Made by a program: the position numbers and the translations under genes
From: Altererythrobacter sp. Root672
GTDB taxonomy: Bacteria; Pseudomonadota; Alphaproteobacteria; Sphingomonadales; Sphingomonadaceae
Assembly: GCF_001427865.1 (NCBI RefSeq)
Contig: NZ_LMHH01000001.1
Coordinates: 744,001 to 808,000 of the forward strand
DNA length: 64,000 bases
Direction: 5' to 3'
The notes under the pieces: generated by a model
The model's database searches: none
What the model saw: the letters and a program-made list of their open reading frames with translations, nothing else
What the model was told of the DNA's origin: nothing
Shown here: positions 28,863 through 37,176 of the stretch, piece by piece
How positions within the stretch are numbered: position 1 is the first letter of the stretch
Layout: each line of letters opens with the position of its first letter

Positions 28863-29993
28863 TCACGACTTGCATGCCAGCGGTTGCGACAGCTTCTCGA
28901 CCGCCAACTCCGCCAGCGAGAGTGATGCCGTGAGCCCTGGGCTTTCGATACCGTAGAAATTGACCAGGTCGGGAACTCCATGATCGGCGGGGCCTTCCAC
29001 CACGAAATCAGCAGCCGTTCCGCCAGGCGGCGACAGTTTCGGGCGGATTCCGGCGTATCCTGGCTCCAATCGATCAGGGTCTACGCCTGGCCAGAATTGG
29101 GCCACGCGCTCGGCGAACTGCGTCTTAGCTTCAGGGGCCACGTCGTAGTTGAGTTCTTCGATCCATTCGACGTCCGGCCCGAAGCGGGCCGAATTTGCGA
29201 GATCGAGGGTAAGATGGGTCCCAAGACCGCCGGGTTCGGGAATTGGGTAGATTAGGCGCCGGAACGACGTCGCTCCTGAATAGCTGAAATAGCTTCCTTT
29301 CGCATAATGCACCTGCAGTACACGCTCCGTTGGATAGCCTTCGATTTGTTGGGAGACGTGGCCGGCCCAAAGGCCTGCAGCATTCACAATGGCTCTGGCG
29401 TTCAGGACCGGCTCGCGATCTCCCCTGATGCAAACGCTCCATCCGTTGTGTCCCGGAAAGATCGAGCCCACTTCCGTTCGCGCTACGAACTGGGTCCCTT
29501 GCGTCTCGGCCGCACCCAACAACGCCAGCATGTATTCGTGGGAATCGATAATGCCTGTCGAAGGGGAAAGCAGACCGCCGGCTGCACGGATGTCTGGCTC
29601 CAAATTGGCGATCTCCGCGGATGACAAGCGAACCAAGTCATCCACTCCAGACATGCGAGCATTCTGTTGAATCTTATCGAGTTCGTGCAACTGGTCATGT
29701 CCAGTTGCGACGATGAGTTTTCCGCATTTGCGGAACGGAACCTCGTTTTCCAGGCAGAAGGCGTAGAGCTTTTCCCGGCCATCGACGCAAGTGACAGCCT
29801 TCAGCGAGCCTGGGGGATAGTAGATCCCCGCGTGGATGACCTCGCTGTTTCGGGAGCTGGTTTCACTACCGAACTTGTCGTTGCGCTCGGCGAGCAGGAC
29901 CTTCATTCCGGCTTGAGAAGCTTTGTAAGCAACGGCAAGCCCAACTACGCCAGCGCCAATTACCAATAGGTCGAAATCGGGCGAGTCTGACAA
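28863..29993 (-). CDS. L-2-hydroxyglutarate oxidase-like FAD oxidoreductase
   Basis: A 376-residue DAO-family flavoprotein. The FAD loop VIGAGVVGLAVAYKAS is at residue ~11, followed by SETSSRNSEVIHAGIYYP and GKLIVATG, both typical of the LhgO (L-2-hydroxyglutarate oxidase) group, and FYGIESPGLTASLSLAEL near the end. It lies between a TPR protein and the WbpB-like gene in the same orientation. Because WbpB-type enzymes generate 2-hydroxyglutarate, a role in re-oxidising it to 2-oxoglutarate is plausible. It appears to start with TTG, so the exact start is uncertain. Confidence 0.8.
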   Translation of the reverse strand: MSDSPDFDLLVIGAGVVGLAVAYKASQAGMKVLLAERNDKFGSETSSRNSEVIHAGIYYPPGSLKAVTCVDGREKLYAFCLENEVPFRKCGKLIVATGHDQLHELDKIQQNARMSGVDDLVRLSSAEIANLEPDIRAAGGLLSPSTGIIDSHEYMLALLGAAETQGTQFVARTEVGSIFPGHNGWSVCIRGDREPVLNARAIVNAAGLWAGHVSQQIEGYPTERVLQVHYAKGSYFSYSGATSFRRLIYPIPEPGGLGTHLTLDLANSARFGPDVEWIEELNYDVAPEAKTQFAERVAQFWPGVDPDRLEPGYAGIRPKLSPPGGTAADFVVEGPADHGVPDLVNFYGIESPGLTASLSLAELAVEKLSQPLACKS

Positions 29994-30007
29994 GCGCAGA
30001 GAGCCGA

Positions 30008-31288
30008 TTAGTTTGCGCGGGTTAGGGCAAACTGATCGATCACAATCTCGAAGCCTCGCGTGGAATCGCCGCCATAGACTTGCAGTTCCAGCACTTGCGC
30101 CTTGCAGTCGGCAGGGATCAGGGGGCCAGGGGCGGAGCGAACCGTGTACGCGAGTTGCTTGGGGCCAGACCAGATCAAGCGACGGCCGTTCTTGTCATCC
30201 GGGCAATAGAGATTCCATTGGGCGGATGCGCGGTCGGCCGCGATTGCCAATTGCCGGGTTTCATTCAGGGTGTACCGGCCAGGCTTCAAAAATAGCGTCC
30301 GGTGCAAGGCGACGCCTCGTTCACTTTGACCGGCGTAGACCGTGGCCGTCATCCGCCCGTTCTCGCCAACGTCGAGATCGGCGCCAAGCGAAGCGTTTGT
30401 CGAGGGCGTCCAGCCGAGCCATCCTAGATCTTTGTTGGCAGTCGCTGCATCGAACGTGGCCAGTTGGGACAAGTCCTTGCCCGTACCCCGAGTGCGATCG
30501 TAAGTACGGCGAAGCAGGTCATACTCACCGTATGTAGCCAGCATTCCCAGCAGGTCGCCGCCAATCTTCTTTTGAATATCGGCGGTATTCTTCGGATCTG
30601 CGCGAAGCACGAGCTGAGCTGCTGCTCGGGGTCCCTCAGCTCCATCGCTAACCAAATGCCCGAGGAACCCAGGCATCCACAGGACATCGTCACGCACGTA
30701 GGGTTGCAACATGTCGAGAAATATCTGCTGCCGTGTCATTTGGCTCATCGCGGCAAAGATCTGCTGCCGCCCGGAGGCTGTCGTTGAAAGCGCCGTGTTC
30801 AAATGCTCCATTGTGCGATCGGCGTCGCCCGCCTGGGCCGCCGCGCCTGCAAGCAGTAGCTGAATGGGGCGGTCACGCCGGGTCGCCTCTCCGCCGAGCT
30901 GGGCAAATTGCACCGCCTTCTTGGGATTCTTGAGGGCGTCGTAGTGGAGTGCCAACGCTCTAAGGGCCACCGCGTCGAGGGGATTCCTTCGAAGTGCCTT
31001 GCGGGCATCGTTGACGATCTCAGTGTCCCTGAGCTCCTTGGGGTCGGACAGACCCAGCTGAACTTGAAGCTTCAGCTTTGTGGTCTCGTCGCCCATCCGG
31101 ATGGCGATGGGAGGATTGCTGTCCCGCGCGACGAACAACAGCGCTTGCACTGCTGCCTGCCACGCAATGACAACGCCAATCAAGATGATCAGCGCGGCGA
31201 CCCACCAAGGCCGCCCGCCAAATAGACGGCCCCAGTTTGCGCGGCCCTTTTGCGCCCGCTTAGGCTTCGGTTTGATTGCCGTAGCCAT
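30008..31288 (-). CDS. Membrane-anchored TPR-like protein, EPS-associated
   Basis: A 426-residue protein with a basic N-terminus (KPKPKRAQKGR), one membrane segment (residues ~30-52, WVAALIILIGVVIAWQ) and a helical repeat region at ~90-290 that reads like degenerate tetratricopeptide repeats (RRNPLDAVALRALALHYDAL). The last ~120 residues are beta-rich with two Cys (LYCPDD, PADCKAQV). I do not recognise the family. It follows wzc directly and overlaps its 3' end, so it likely helps assembly or export of the polysaccharide from the inner membrane. An ATG two codons earlier (31294) is equally possible. Confidence 0.7.
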   Translation of the reverse strand: MATAIKPKPKRAQKGRANWGRLFGGRPWWVAALIILIGVVIAWQAAVQALLFVARDSNPPIAIRMGDETTKLKLQVQLGLSDPKELRDTEIVNDARKALRRNPLDAVALRALALHYDALKNPKKAVQFAQLGGEATRRDRPIQLLLAGAAAQAGDADRTMEHLNTALSTTASGRQQIFAAMSQMTRQQIFLDMLQPYVRDDVLWMPGFLGHLVSDGAEGPRAAAQLVLRADPKNTADIQKKIGGDLLGMLATYGEYDLLRRTYDRTRGTGKDLSQLATFDAATANKDLGWLGWTPSTNASLGADLDVGENGRMTATVYAGQSERGVALHRTLFLKPGRYTLNETRQLAIAADRASAQWNLYCPDDKNGRRLIWSGPKQLAYTVRSAPGPLIPADCKAQVLELQVYGGDSTRGFEIVIDQFALTRAN

Positions 31289-33443
31289 AGCCATATCCGT
31301 ATCCGTATCCGTATCCCGCGCTCTTGTGATCCAGCTTCGTCACGATCGCTCCGTAGATGCGTGCATTTGCCTGCCGCAGGCGATTTACAGCCGAACGTAG
31401 CCCGCGCACTGCGACGCCTTCGGCTTCGATGACAAATGCGCACCCTTCGACGGCGCGGGAAATGAGCGGCGCGTCGGCGAGCCCGAGGATCGGGGGGCTA
31501 TCAACCACCACATGATCGAATTCAGTCAACGCCTTCTGCACCAAGTCTTTCAGGCGATCGCCAGTGTAGAGTTCAGCTGCGCTCGGCGGCGTCGGACCTG
31601 CCGTCATGAGGCTGAGGCCTCGCAGATCGGTCGGTAGGACTAGGGCCGACCAATCTTCAGATCCGGTCAGGAAGTTGCTGAGGCCGGCGTCGTTCGGGAG
31701 TTCGAAGTACTGATGGCACGATGGGGACCGCATGTCCGCATCGATGAGCAGAACGCGCTTGCCGGTCCGGCCGATTGCCGCAGCCAGGGCGACGCTCGAG
31801 GTGGTCTTGCCCTCGGCCGGACGGGAACTCGTCAACATGAGCGACCTCGGGAATCCGTGATCGGTGGCGAACGACAAGTTCGATTGCACGCTGAAGTACG
31901 CTTCCGAAAGCTCCGACTTGACGTCCTTCAAAGCCTCTTCCGCTTCGACATCGTCCATCCTTGGCACGCTGCCGAGAAGGGCGACGTCGAGCTCGCGGCC
32001 AATTTGCGAAGGATCGCGCACGCCTTCGTCGATCTGCTCGAGGCCGAGCACGACAAGGAAGGCAAGGCCAAGTCCGGCTATCGATGCGAGGGCAAGGTTG
32101 AGCAGCAGGTCCGGCGAGGTCGGGGAATCTGGAACTTGAGCCCCATCCACGATCGCAATGTTGCTGATGGACACGCCTGCGACGCCGATTTCCTTGTAGC
32201 GCTGGAGGAGGCTGTCGTAGAGTTGGCGGTTGGTATCCGCTTCGCGCTGATAGATGTTGTACTGGATCGAAGCTCTTTGCTGCGTGTTCAGCTGAGCTTT
32301 CAGGTCAGCCACGCGCCGGCGAAGATCGCTCTCGCGAGTGGCGACATTGCGGAACTCGGCGGTACGGCTGTTGACGATCCGGGCGTCTTCGCGAGCGATG
32401 GCGCTATCCAAAGATGCAATCTGCTCCTGCAGAGCCTGTGCCGCGGGATAGCCAGGTTCGAACTGCACCATCAGCTTGGCGTAATCGGCAGCAGCCTGCG
32501 CGCGCCTGTCGCGCAAGGCCACGATCGTCGGATTGGTAATGCTCAGTTCCGACGGTCCCGCGGTGCGGGCACGGCTTTCGGCGGCAACTCGTTCGGCAGT
32601 CGCTTGGGCGAGGGCCGTGTTCAGCGCTTCCAGGTCCGACGAGGTCAGCGTCCGATCCACGAGAGTGCGGCCGTCGGGCGTGATCGTACGGCCAAGGAGA
32701 ACGATGTCGTTGCGGGCAGCATAGTTGACGGCAAGCCGCTCCGATTCCTCGAGCCGCTGTGCGAGCTCGGCGAGCCTTCCTTCGAGGAACTTTCGGGCGT
32801 CTGCGGTGGAGGAGAAGCGACGATCAAGGCTGGAAGCAACGAATTGCTGGGCCCACGTATTGGCAATGGTCGCCGAGAGATCGGCAGATCCGCTGGTGTA
32901 GCCGATGTCGACAAGCCGAGAGCGCGTAATCGGGGAGATCGTGACGTGCGAAAGGAGCAAGTCGACAGCCAGCTTTTCTCGTCCGGCGCGGTCTTCCGAA
33001 GATGAAGCGGCCGAGCTGTCGTCCAATTCTTCGAAATCGAAGCCATGAGCTGCGAAAAACGTGGGGCTGCTCGCAAGGCGAAGCTCTCGGGCGACGCGCT
33101 CGGCTAGCGAGCGTGCTTCGAGGTTGGAATATTGGGTTTGATAGAACTCGTCGTCCTGGCTGGCCTGCGGAGACTCGATGCCCTGGACGTTGGCGATGTT
33201 CTGCTGTTCGCGGCTAATTTCGATCCGCGCGGTGGCCGTGTATTGTGGGGTCGTGAGAAGGGTGACGACTAAGCCAACCGCGATTGCCGCCACGATTACC
33301 GACGCGATGACCCACTTCCAGCGCAGCAGCGTGGTCCAGTACTGCAACAGAATTGGCGGCTCGGCGGCTCGAACGCCTTCATGGCCCTGTACAGGGCCAA
33401 GGTCCGACGCCTGGTTGGTAAGGCCGATAACTTGCTGATTCAT
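31260..33443 (-). CDS. wzc: Wzc-type polysaccharide co-polymerase and tyrosine autokinase
   Basis: A 727-residue protein joining a Wzz/GumC chain-length domain (membrane segments near residues 45 and 420, long coiled coil between, with LRRRVADLKAQLN) to a BY-kinase: Walker A SRPAEGKTTSSVALA, Walker A' LLIDADMRSPS, Walker B-like VVDSPPILGLADAP. It controls export and chain length with Wza and is reset by Tyr phosphorylation. The C-terminal tail is GYGYGYGYGYGYGNQTEA, an unusually regular Tyr cluster. The start at 33443 is chosen for its GGAA and the normal N-terminus; the longer reading would overlap wza. Confidence 0.93.
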   Translation of the reverse strand: MNQQVIGLTNQASDLGPVQGHEGVRAAEPPILLQYWTTLLRWKWVIASVIVAAIAVGLVVTLLTTPQYTATARIEISREQQNIANVQGIESPQASQDDEFYQTQYSNLEARSLAERVARELRLASSPTFFAAHGFDFEELDDSSAASSSEDRAGREKLAVDLLLSHVTISPITRSRLVDIGYTSGSADLSATIANTWAQQFVASSLDRRFSSTADARKFLEGRLAELAQRLEESERLAVNYAARNDIVLLGRTITPDGRTLVDRTLTSSDLEALNTALAQATAERVAAESRARTAGPSELSITNPTIVALRDRRAQAAADYAKLMVQFEPGYPAAQALQEQIASLDSAIAREDARIVNSRTAEFRNVATRESDLRRRVADLKAQLNTQQRASIQYNIYQREADTNRQLYDSLLQRYKEIGVAGVSISNIAIVDGAQVPDSPTSPDLLLNLALASIAGLGLAFLVVLGLEQIDEGVRDPSQIGRELDVALLGSVPRMDDVEAEEALKDVKSELSEAYFSVQSNLSFATDHGFPRSLMLTSSRPAEGKTTSSVALAAAIGRTGKRVLLIDADMRSPSCHQYFELPNDAGLSNFLTGSEDWSALVLPTDLRGLSLMTAGPTPPSAAELYTGDRLKDLVQKALTEFDHVVVDSPPILGLADAPLISRAVEGCAFVIEAEGVAVRGLRSAVNRLRQANARIYGAIVTKLDHKSAGYGYGYGYGYGYGNQTEA
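31281..31316 (-). repeat. Hexanucleotide tandem repeat encoding the Wzc Tyr-Gly tail
   Basis: Six consecutive 6-bp units, read on the plus strand as GTAGCC, ATAGCC, ATATCC and three copies of GTATCC, encode (YG)6 on the minus strand. The repeat also spans the possible start codons of the downstream TPR gene. Being a multiple of three, unit gain or loss would change tail length without breaking the wzc frame. Confidence 0.9.
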
Positions 33444-33474
33444 AATAATTCCAAGTGTCGCGCTACGCCTAGCG

Positions 33475-34206
33475 TCAAATAATGGTAACGAGGAGCGGCG
33501 CAAGAATCGCCGGCGCCGCGCCGATCAGGTCGCGCATAAGGCGCCGTTGAGGTGAATCGCCCACCACTACAATGTCGTTCGCGTAGATCTCAGGATCGTC
33601 ATAGTTGCCGCGCTCAATGCCGCGAAGGTCGTAAATGGCGGCCATCTTTTGACCGCCTACATCGCGGAACACAATCACCTCGGTGACCTTCGCAAAATCA
33701 TCCATACCTCGCGCGGTGGCGACGGCCTGCTGCAAAGTCATTTTGCCTACAACTGGATAGAGACCCGGTTGGACTACCTGACCGGAAACAGTGACCACCT
33801 GGCTGACCGTTTCCGCCAGGTTGACCGTGACCTGCGGGTCCCGAATGAAGCGTCCACGCAGGCGATTGGCAATTTCCTGCTCGAGCTCTGCGGGGGTTAA
33901 CCCGGCGGCTTCAACTGTGCCGGCAAGTGGGAACGAGACCCGGCCGCTCGCGTCGGCCCGGTATTCCCTGCGCTGGAGGTCTTCAACGCCAAAGACGCTT
34001 ATTTCCAGGCGATCGAAAGGCCCAATCCGGTAGGGACGATAGCCCCTAAACAGATCAACTTCCGTAGGTGGTGGAAGTTGGGTTCCGTAGACAAGTTGTA
34101 CGTTTGAAGTCGGCCCGGAAGTGGTTTGGAGGGGGCCATACGGACCAGTTGAGCCGCATCCCGCCAGGATGGAGCAGCCAGCCAACAGAATCAAAACGTT
34201 ACGCAT
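33475..34206 (-). CDS. wza: Wza-type outer-membrane polysaccharide export lipoprotein
   Basis: A 243-residue lipoprotein of the Wza/BexD family. The start at 34206 has AAGGA 9 nt upstream and opens a lipoprotein signal (MRNVLILLAG, lipobox LAGC at ~residue 16). Then come the export domain (RIGPFDRLEISVFGVEDL, VSFPLAGTVEAAGLTPAELEQ cut short here) and SLBB-type repeat (SQVVTVSGQVVQPGLYPV). It forms the outer-membrane channel that works with Wzc. It lies 31 nt upstream of wzc and follows the O-antigen-ligase-family gene. Confidence 0.93.
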   Translation of the reverse strand: MRNVLILLAGCSILAGCGSTGPYGPLQTTSGPTSNVQLVYGTQLPPPTEVDLFRGYRPYRIGPFDRLEISVFGVEDLQRREYRADASGRVSFPLAGTVEAAGLTPAELEQEIANRLRGRFIRDPQVTVNLAETVSQVVTVSGQVVQPGLYPVVGKMTLQQAVATARGMDDFAKVTEVIVFRDVGGQKMAAIYDLRGIERGNYDDPEIYANDIVVVGDSPQRRLMRDLIGAAPAILAPLLVTII

Positions 34207-34253
34207 GAAGTTCATTTCCTTGCCGATGTGATGCACCGGCCAATGGTCAGCGG

Positions 34254-35672
34254 CTAACGGAAAGCTTGGGGAACTTCCAGCCTATTTGAAACCTCTGCCT
34301 CGCTTTGTCGAATCCCGCTTTTTAGCCACACTGCGGCGAGAATAAGCAGACAAGCCAGGGAAGGCGTGCGGACGGGGTAATCGACGGTGCTTGCGAGAAG
34401 AAACTGACCGATGATTACAAAGCCCATGCGAGCGATCCTCGTGTCATCGGAACCGGTCTTGAATGGGCGCCAAACGCGCAGCCCGGCAATCAGCCAAGCT
34501 GCGATCGCAACTGCCAGCAGGAGTAGTGCCAGCACTCCACCCGTAAGTGCGATCTCCATGAAGTCATTGTGCGCGTGATTGAAGTATTCCGGCTTCAGAA
34601 GTGAAGCAGGCTCATCGCGTTGATAAGCTTCGACGAAACTGCCCAGTCCCGATCCGAACGGAAAGTAGCGCCAGGCCATATCCAACATCGGCATGAACGC
34701 CTGGAAGCGTAGATCTTCCGCCTGTTCCGAACCAGTGATCCGCGTCAGGGCTTCGGCGCGCGAAAAAAGTAGAGCCAGGAGCGCCACGAGAGTCACGCCT
34801 GCGATCCCAAGGACAACGGGAACGATGGGAAAAGCGGCAGCCTTGCGACGCTGGGGGTCGTCAGTTGCAGGGCGACGAAACAGAAACGGAACTGAGGCGA
34901 GGCCGATCAGCCCCAGAACCAGCCCCGCGCGAGAGCCCGTTACCAGCAACAACGGCACAAGCACGGCACCTGCAGCGGCGCAGACCATCGCGCGCAGCCT
35001 GAACCGCTGTGTCGTCCGGACCTGTAGCGAGGCATAGACCGCCAGCATCGGGAAGAGCGAAGCAAGGAGCATCGCCTGATGATTTCGGTTGGAAAATAGG
35101 CCCACAGCAGCACGGTCGTTGTGAATGGAATAGAAGTAGAGCGGGCTACCTTCGCCACCCGTGATCTGCAGAAGGCCAACGAATCCGGACAGCAATCCGA
35201 TGCAGATCACGGGCAAAAGCAAAGCCCGCAACTGGCCTCGATCGAAGCGCGCCAGCAGGAGGAACACGGAAAGGGGCACGAACAGGGAAAACAACGCATT
35301 CCACGTCCGTTGCGGGGCGATCGTAAGGGGGCGCCAGACATCGGCCAGGCCAGTGGCGCCATCTATTTCGACGATCAGGTCGCGATGTGGCAGCATCTGC
35401 CAAACCGCCGGAGGAAGTGGGAGAAGGTGAGCCAGAATCAGCAGGAACGTCGCCGCGATCAGAGCAGCAATCGTACGATATCTAACCAGGTCTTCCGCAC
35501 GCAAATGCAGGATCGCGAGCGCGCATACCACAACTGATATCGGACGCAGGATGACGAGGGACTGAATGTCGTCTCTCGAACCTCCCCCGGTCAAGAATAT
35601 GAAGCCAATGTAGGCCACGACGAGCCACCAACCGGCCGTGACGTGCGCCGAGGTACGATGCGCTGTCGTCAA
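34254..35672 (-). CDS. O-antigen ligase/polymerase family membrane protein
   Basis: A 472-residue polytopic protein of the Wzy_C/WaaL family: ~10-12 membrane segments, GSRAGLVLGLIGLAS near residue 250, and the long loop ending in PFGSGLGSFVEAYQ and NHAHNDFMEIALTGG near residue 360-380, the conserved HNDF element of ligases. Members either ligate glycans to lipid A core or polymerise EPS. The locus already has a Wzy-like gene, so this one may be the ligase or a second polymerase. It appears to start with TTG and is first in the minus-strand run, divergent from the dehydrogenase gene. Confidence 0.85.
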   Translation of the reverse strand: MTTAHRTSAHVTAGWWLVVAYIGFIFLTGGGSRDDIQSLVILRPISVVVCALAILHLRAEDLVRYRTIAALIAATFLLILAHLLPLPPAVWQMLPHRDLIVEIDGATGLADVWRPLTIAPQRTWNALFSLFVPLSVFLLLARFDRGQLRALLLPVICIGLLSGFVGLLQITGGEGSPLYFYSIHNDRAAVGLFSNRNHQAMLLASLFPMLAVYASLQVRTTQRFRLRAMVCAAAGAVLVPLLLVTGSRAGLVLGLIGLASVPFLFRRPATDDPQRRKAAAFPIVPVVLGIAGVTLVALLALLFSRAEALTRITGSEQAEDLRFQAFMPMLDMAWRYFPFGSGLGSFVEAYQRDEPASLLKPEYFNHAHNDFMEIALTGGVLALLLLAVAIAAWLIAGLRVWRPFKTGSDDTRIARMGFVIIGQFLLASTVDYPVRTPSLACLLILAAVWLKSGIRQSEAEVSNRLEVPQAFR

Positions 35673-35903
35673 CTAACTTTCCCCTCGATGACCCGTTGTC
35701 TCTGGTCTTTTCCAAAACGATCCGGACCGGTCGCCTCCTAGCAAAATGCGATTGGTGTTCAAGTGGCTATGCGGCGGCTTGGAAGTGGGCTGCCGCAAAC
35801 CGAACTACCCGATCTGCCAGTTGATCGGCGCAGAGAGCATTATATAGAGGCCCGCTCGCTCTGCGATCCACTCCAGCAACCTTGCACAAGGTCTTCCACA
35901 ATC

Positions 35904-37175
35904 GTGACTAAATCACTTCCGCAAGTAACCGTGATCGGCCTGGGCTATGTGGGACTGCCGCTCGCGGTCGCGCTCGCTGGAAAGTTTCCCACAACTGGCT
36001 TCGACATCGACGTGAAGCGAATTTCGGAATTGCAGAACGGAACCGATCGTACCGGCGAAGTGGAATACGAAAGGCTGCGGAGCAGCAGTCTCCTTACCAC
36101 GAGCAGTGCGGAAGATTGCCCGGCCTCGGACTTCTACATCGTGACCGTTCCGACACCGATCGACGAGCGGAATAAACCGGACCTTTCGATCGTGGAGGCC
36201 GCGTCGCGCACCGTTGCACGGATGTTGAAGTCGGCTCTGAAGGAAGGACGTCGGCCCATCGTCATCTACGAAAGCACGGTCTATCCGGGCGTGACGGAAG
36301 AGATTTGCGGGCCGATCCTGGAGGACGGATCCAATGCCGTATGTGGAAAGGACTTCTTCCTCGCGTACAGTCCTGAACGGATCAATCCCGGCGACCGAGA
36401 GCATACGATCGACAAGATCACGAAAGTCGTTTCCGGGCAGACTCTTGAGGTACTGGATAAGGTTTCGGCCCTGTACGAGGCGGTGACCACTGGCGGAGTC
36501 TACCGTGCCGCGTCGATTAGGACTGCAGAGGCGGCCAAGGTCATCGAAAACGCCCAACGCGACATCAATATCGCTTTCATGAATGAGATCGCGCAGATCT
36601 TTCGAAAGATGGACATTTCCATTTGGGACGTCCTGGCCGCGGCCGGCACCAAGTGGAACTTTCTCCCTTTTGCGCCGGGTCTTGTGGGTGGTCACTGCAT
36701 TGGGGTGGACCCGTACTATTTGTCGCATCGCGCGGAGCAGCTCGGACACGACCCGCGGGTGATCCTGGCGGGACGCGGCGTGAACGATGGGATGGCGCCC
36801 TGGCTCGCTGAGGAACTGCACAAGGTACTGGACGGACCCGGCAAGCGGGTTCTCGTTCTCGGCCTCACGTTCAAGGAAAACGTGCCCGACTTGCGCAATA
36901 GCAAGGTGGCCGACCTTGTTTCCGCATTGAGCGGCCTCGGACACGATGTCGTAGTCCACGACCCACTAGCCGACGCGGAAGAAGCGTTGCATGAGTACGG
37001 GGTCGTATTGGATGCAGACGCGCTCGACAGGCGCTATGACTTGGTCGTGCTGGCAGTGCCTCACAGGGCCTATTTGGAAAAAGGACGTGAGGAGTTGCGC
37101 GCTATGATCGCGGAAGGTGGAATTCTCGCTGACCTGAAGGGCGCGCTCGGTTCGGCCGCGGATTGGACGCTCTGA
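35904..37175 (+). CDS. UDP-N-acetylhexosamine 6-dehydrogenase (WbpO/TviB/WbpA group)
   Basis: A ~423-residue nucleotide-sugar dehydrogenase with TVIGLGYVGLPLAVALA at the start, TVPTPIDERNKPDLS, YESTVYPGVTEEIC, SPERINPGD and the catalytic-Cys loop GGHCIGVDPYYLSH near residue 270. These features place it with enzymes oxidising UDP-GlcNAc/UDP-GalNAc rather than UDP-glucose. It would supply UDP-GlcNAcA to the WbpB-like enzyme. The start is a GTG that yields the normal N-terminus; an ATG at 35763 would add 47 residues with no family match and is disfavoured though possible. Confidence 0.87.
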   Translation: MTKSLPQVTVIGLGYVGLPLAVALAGKFPTTGFDIDVKRISELQNGTDRTGEVEYERLRSSSLLTTSSAEDCPASDFYIVTVPTPIDERNKPDLSIVEAASRTVARMLKSALKEGRRPIVIYESTVYPGVTEEICGPILEDGSNAVCGKDFFLAYSPERINPGDREHTIDKITKVVSGQTLEVLDKVSALYEAVTTGGVYRAASIRTAEAAKVIENAQRDINIAFMNEIAQIFRKMDISIWDVLAAAGTKWNFLPFAPGLVGGHCIGVDPYYLSHRAEQLGHDPRVILAGRGVNDGMAPWLAEELHKVLDGPGKRVLVLGLTFKENVPDLRNSKVADLVSALSGLGHDVVVHDPLADAEEALHEYGVVLDADALDRRYDLVVLAVPHRAYLEKGREELRAMIAEGGILADLKGALGSAADWTL

Positions 37176-37176
37176 G

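Noticed and set aside
31713-33005. 430-codon open frame opposite wzc
   Set aside because: Shadow of the wzc coding strand.
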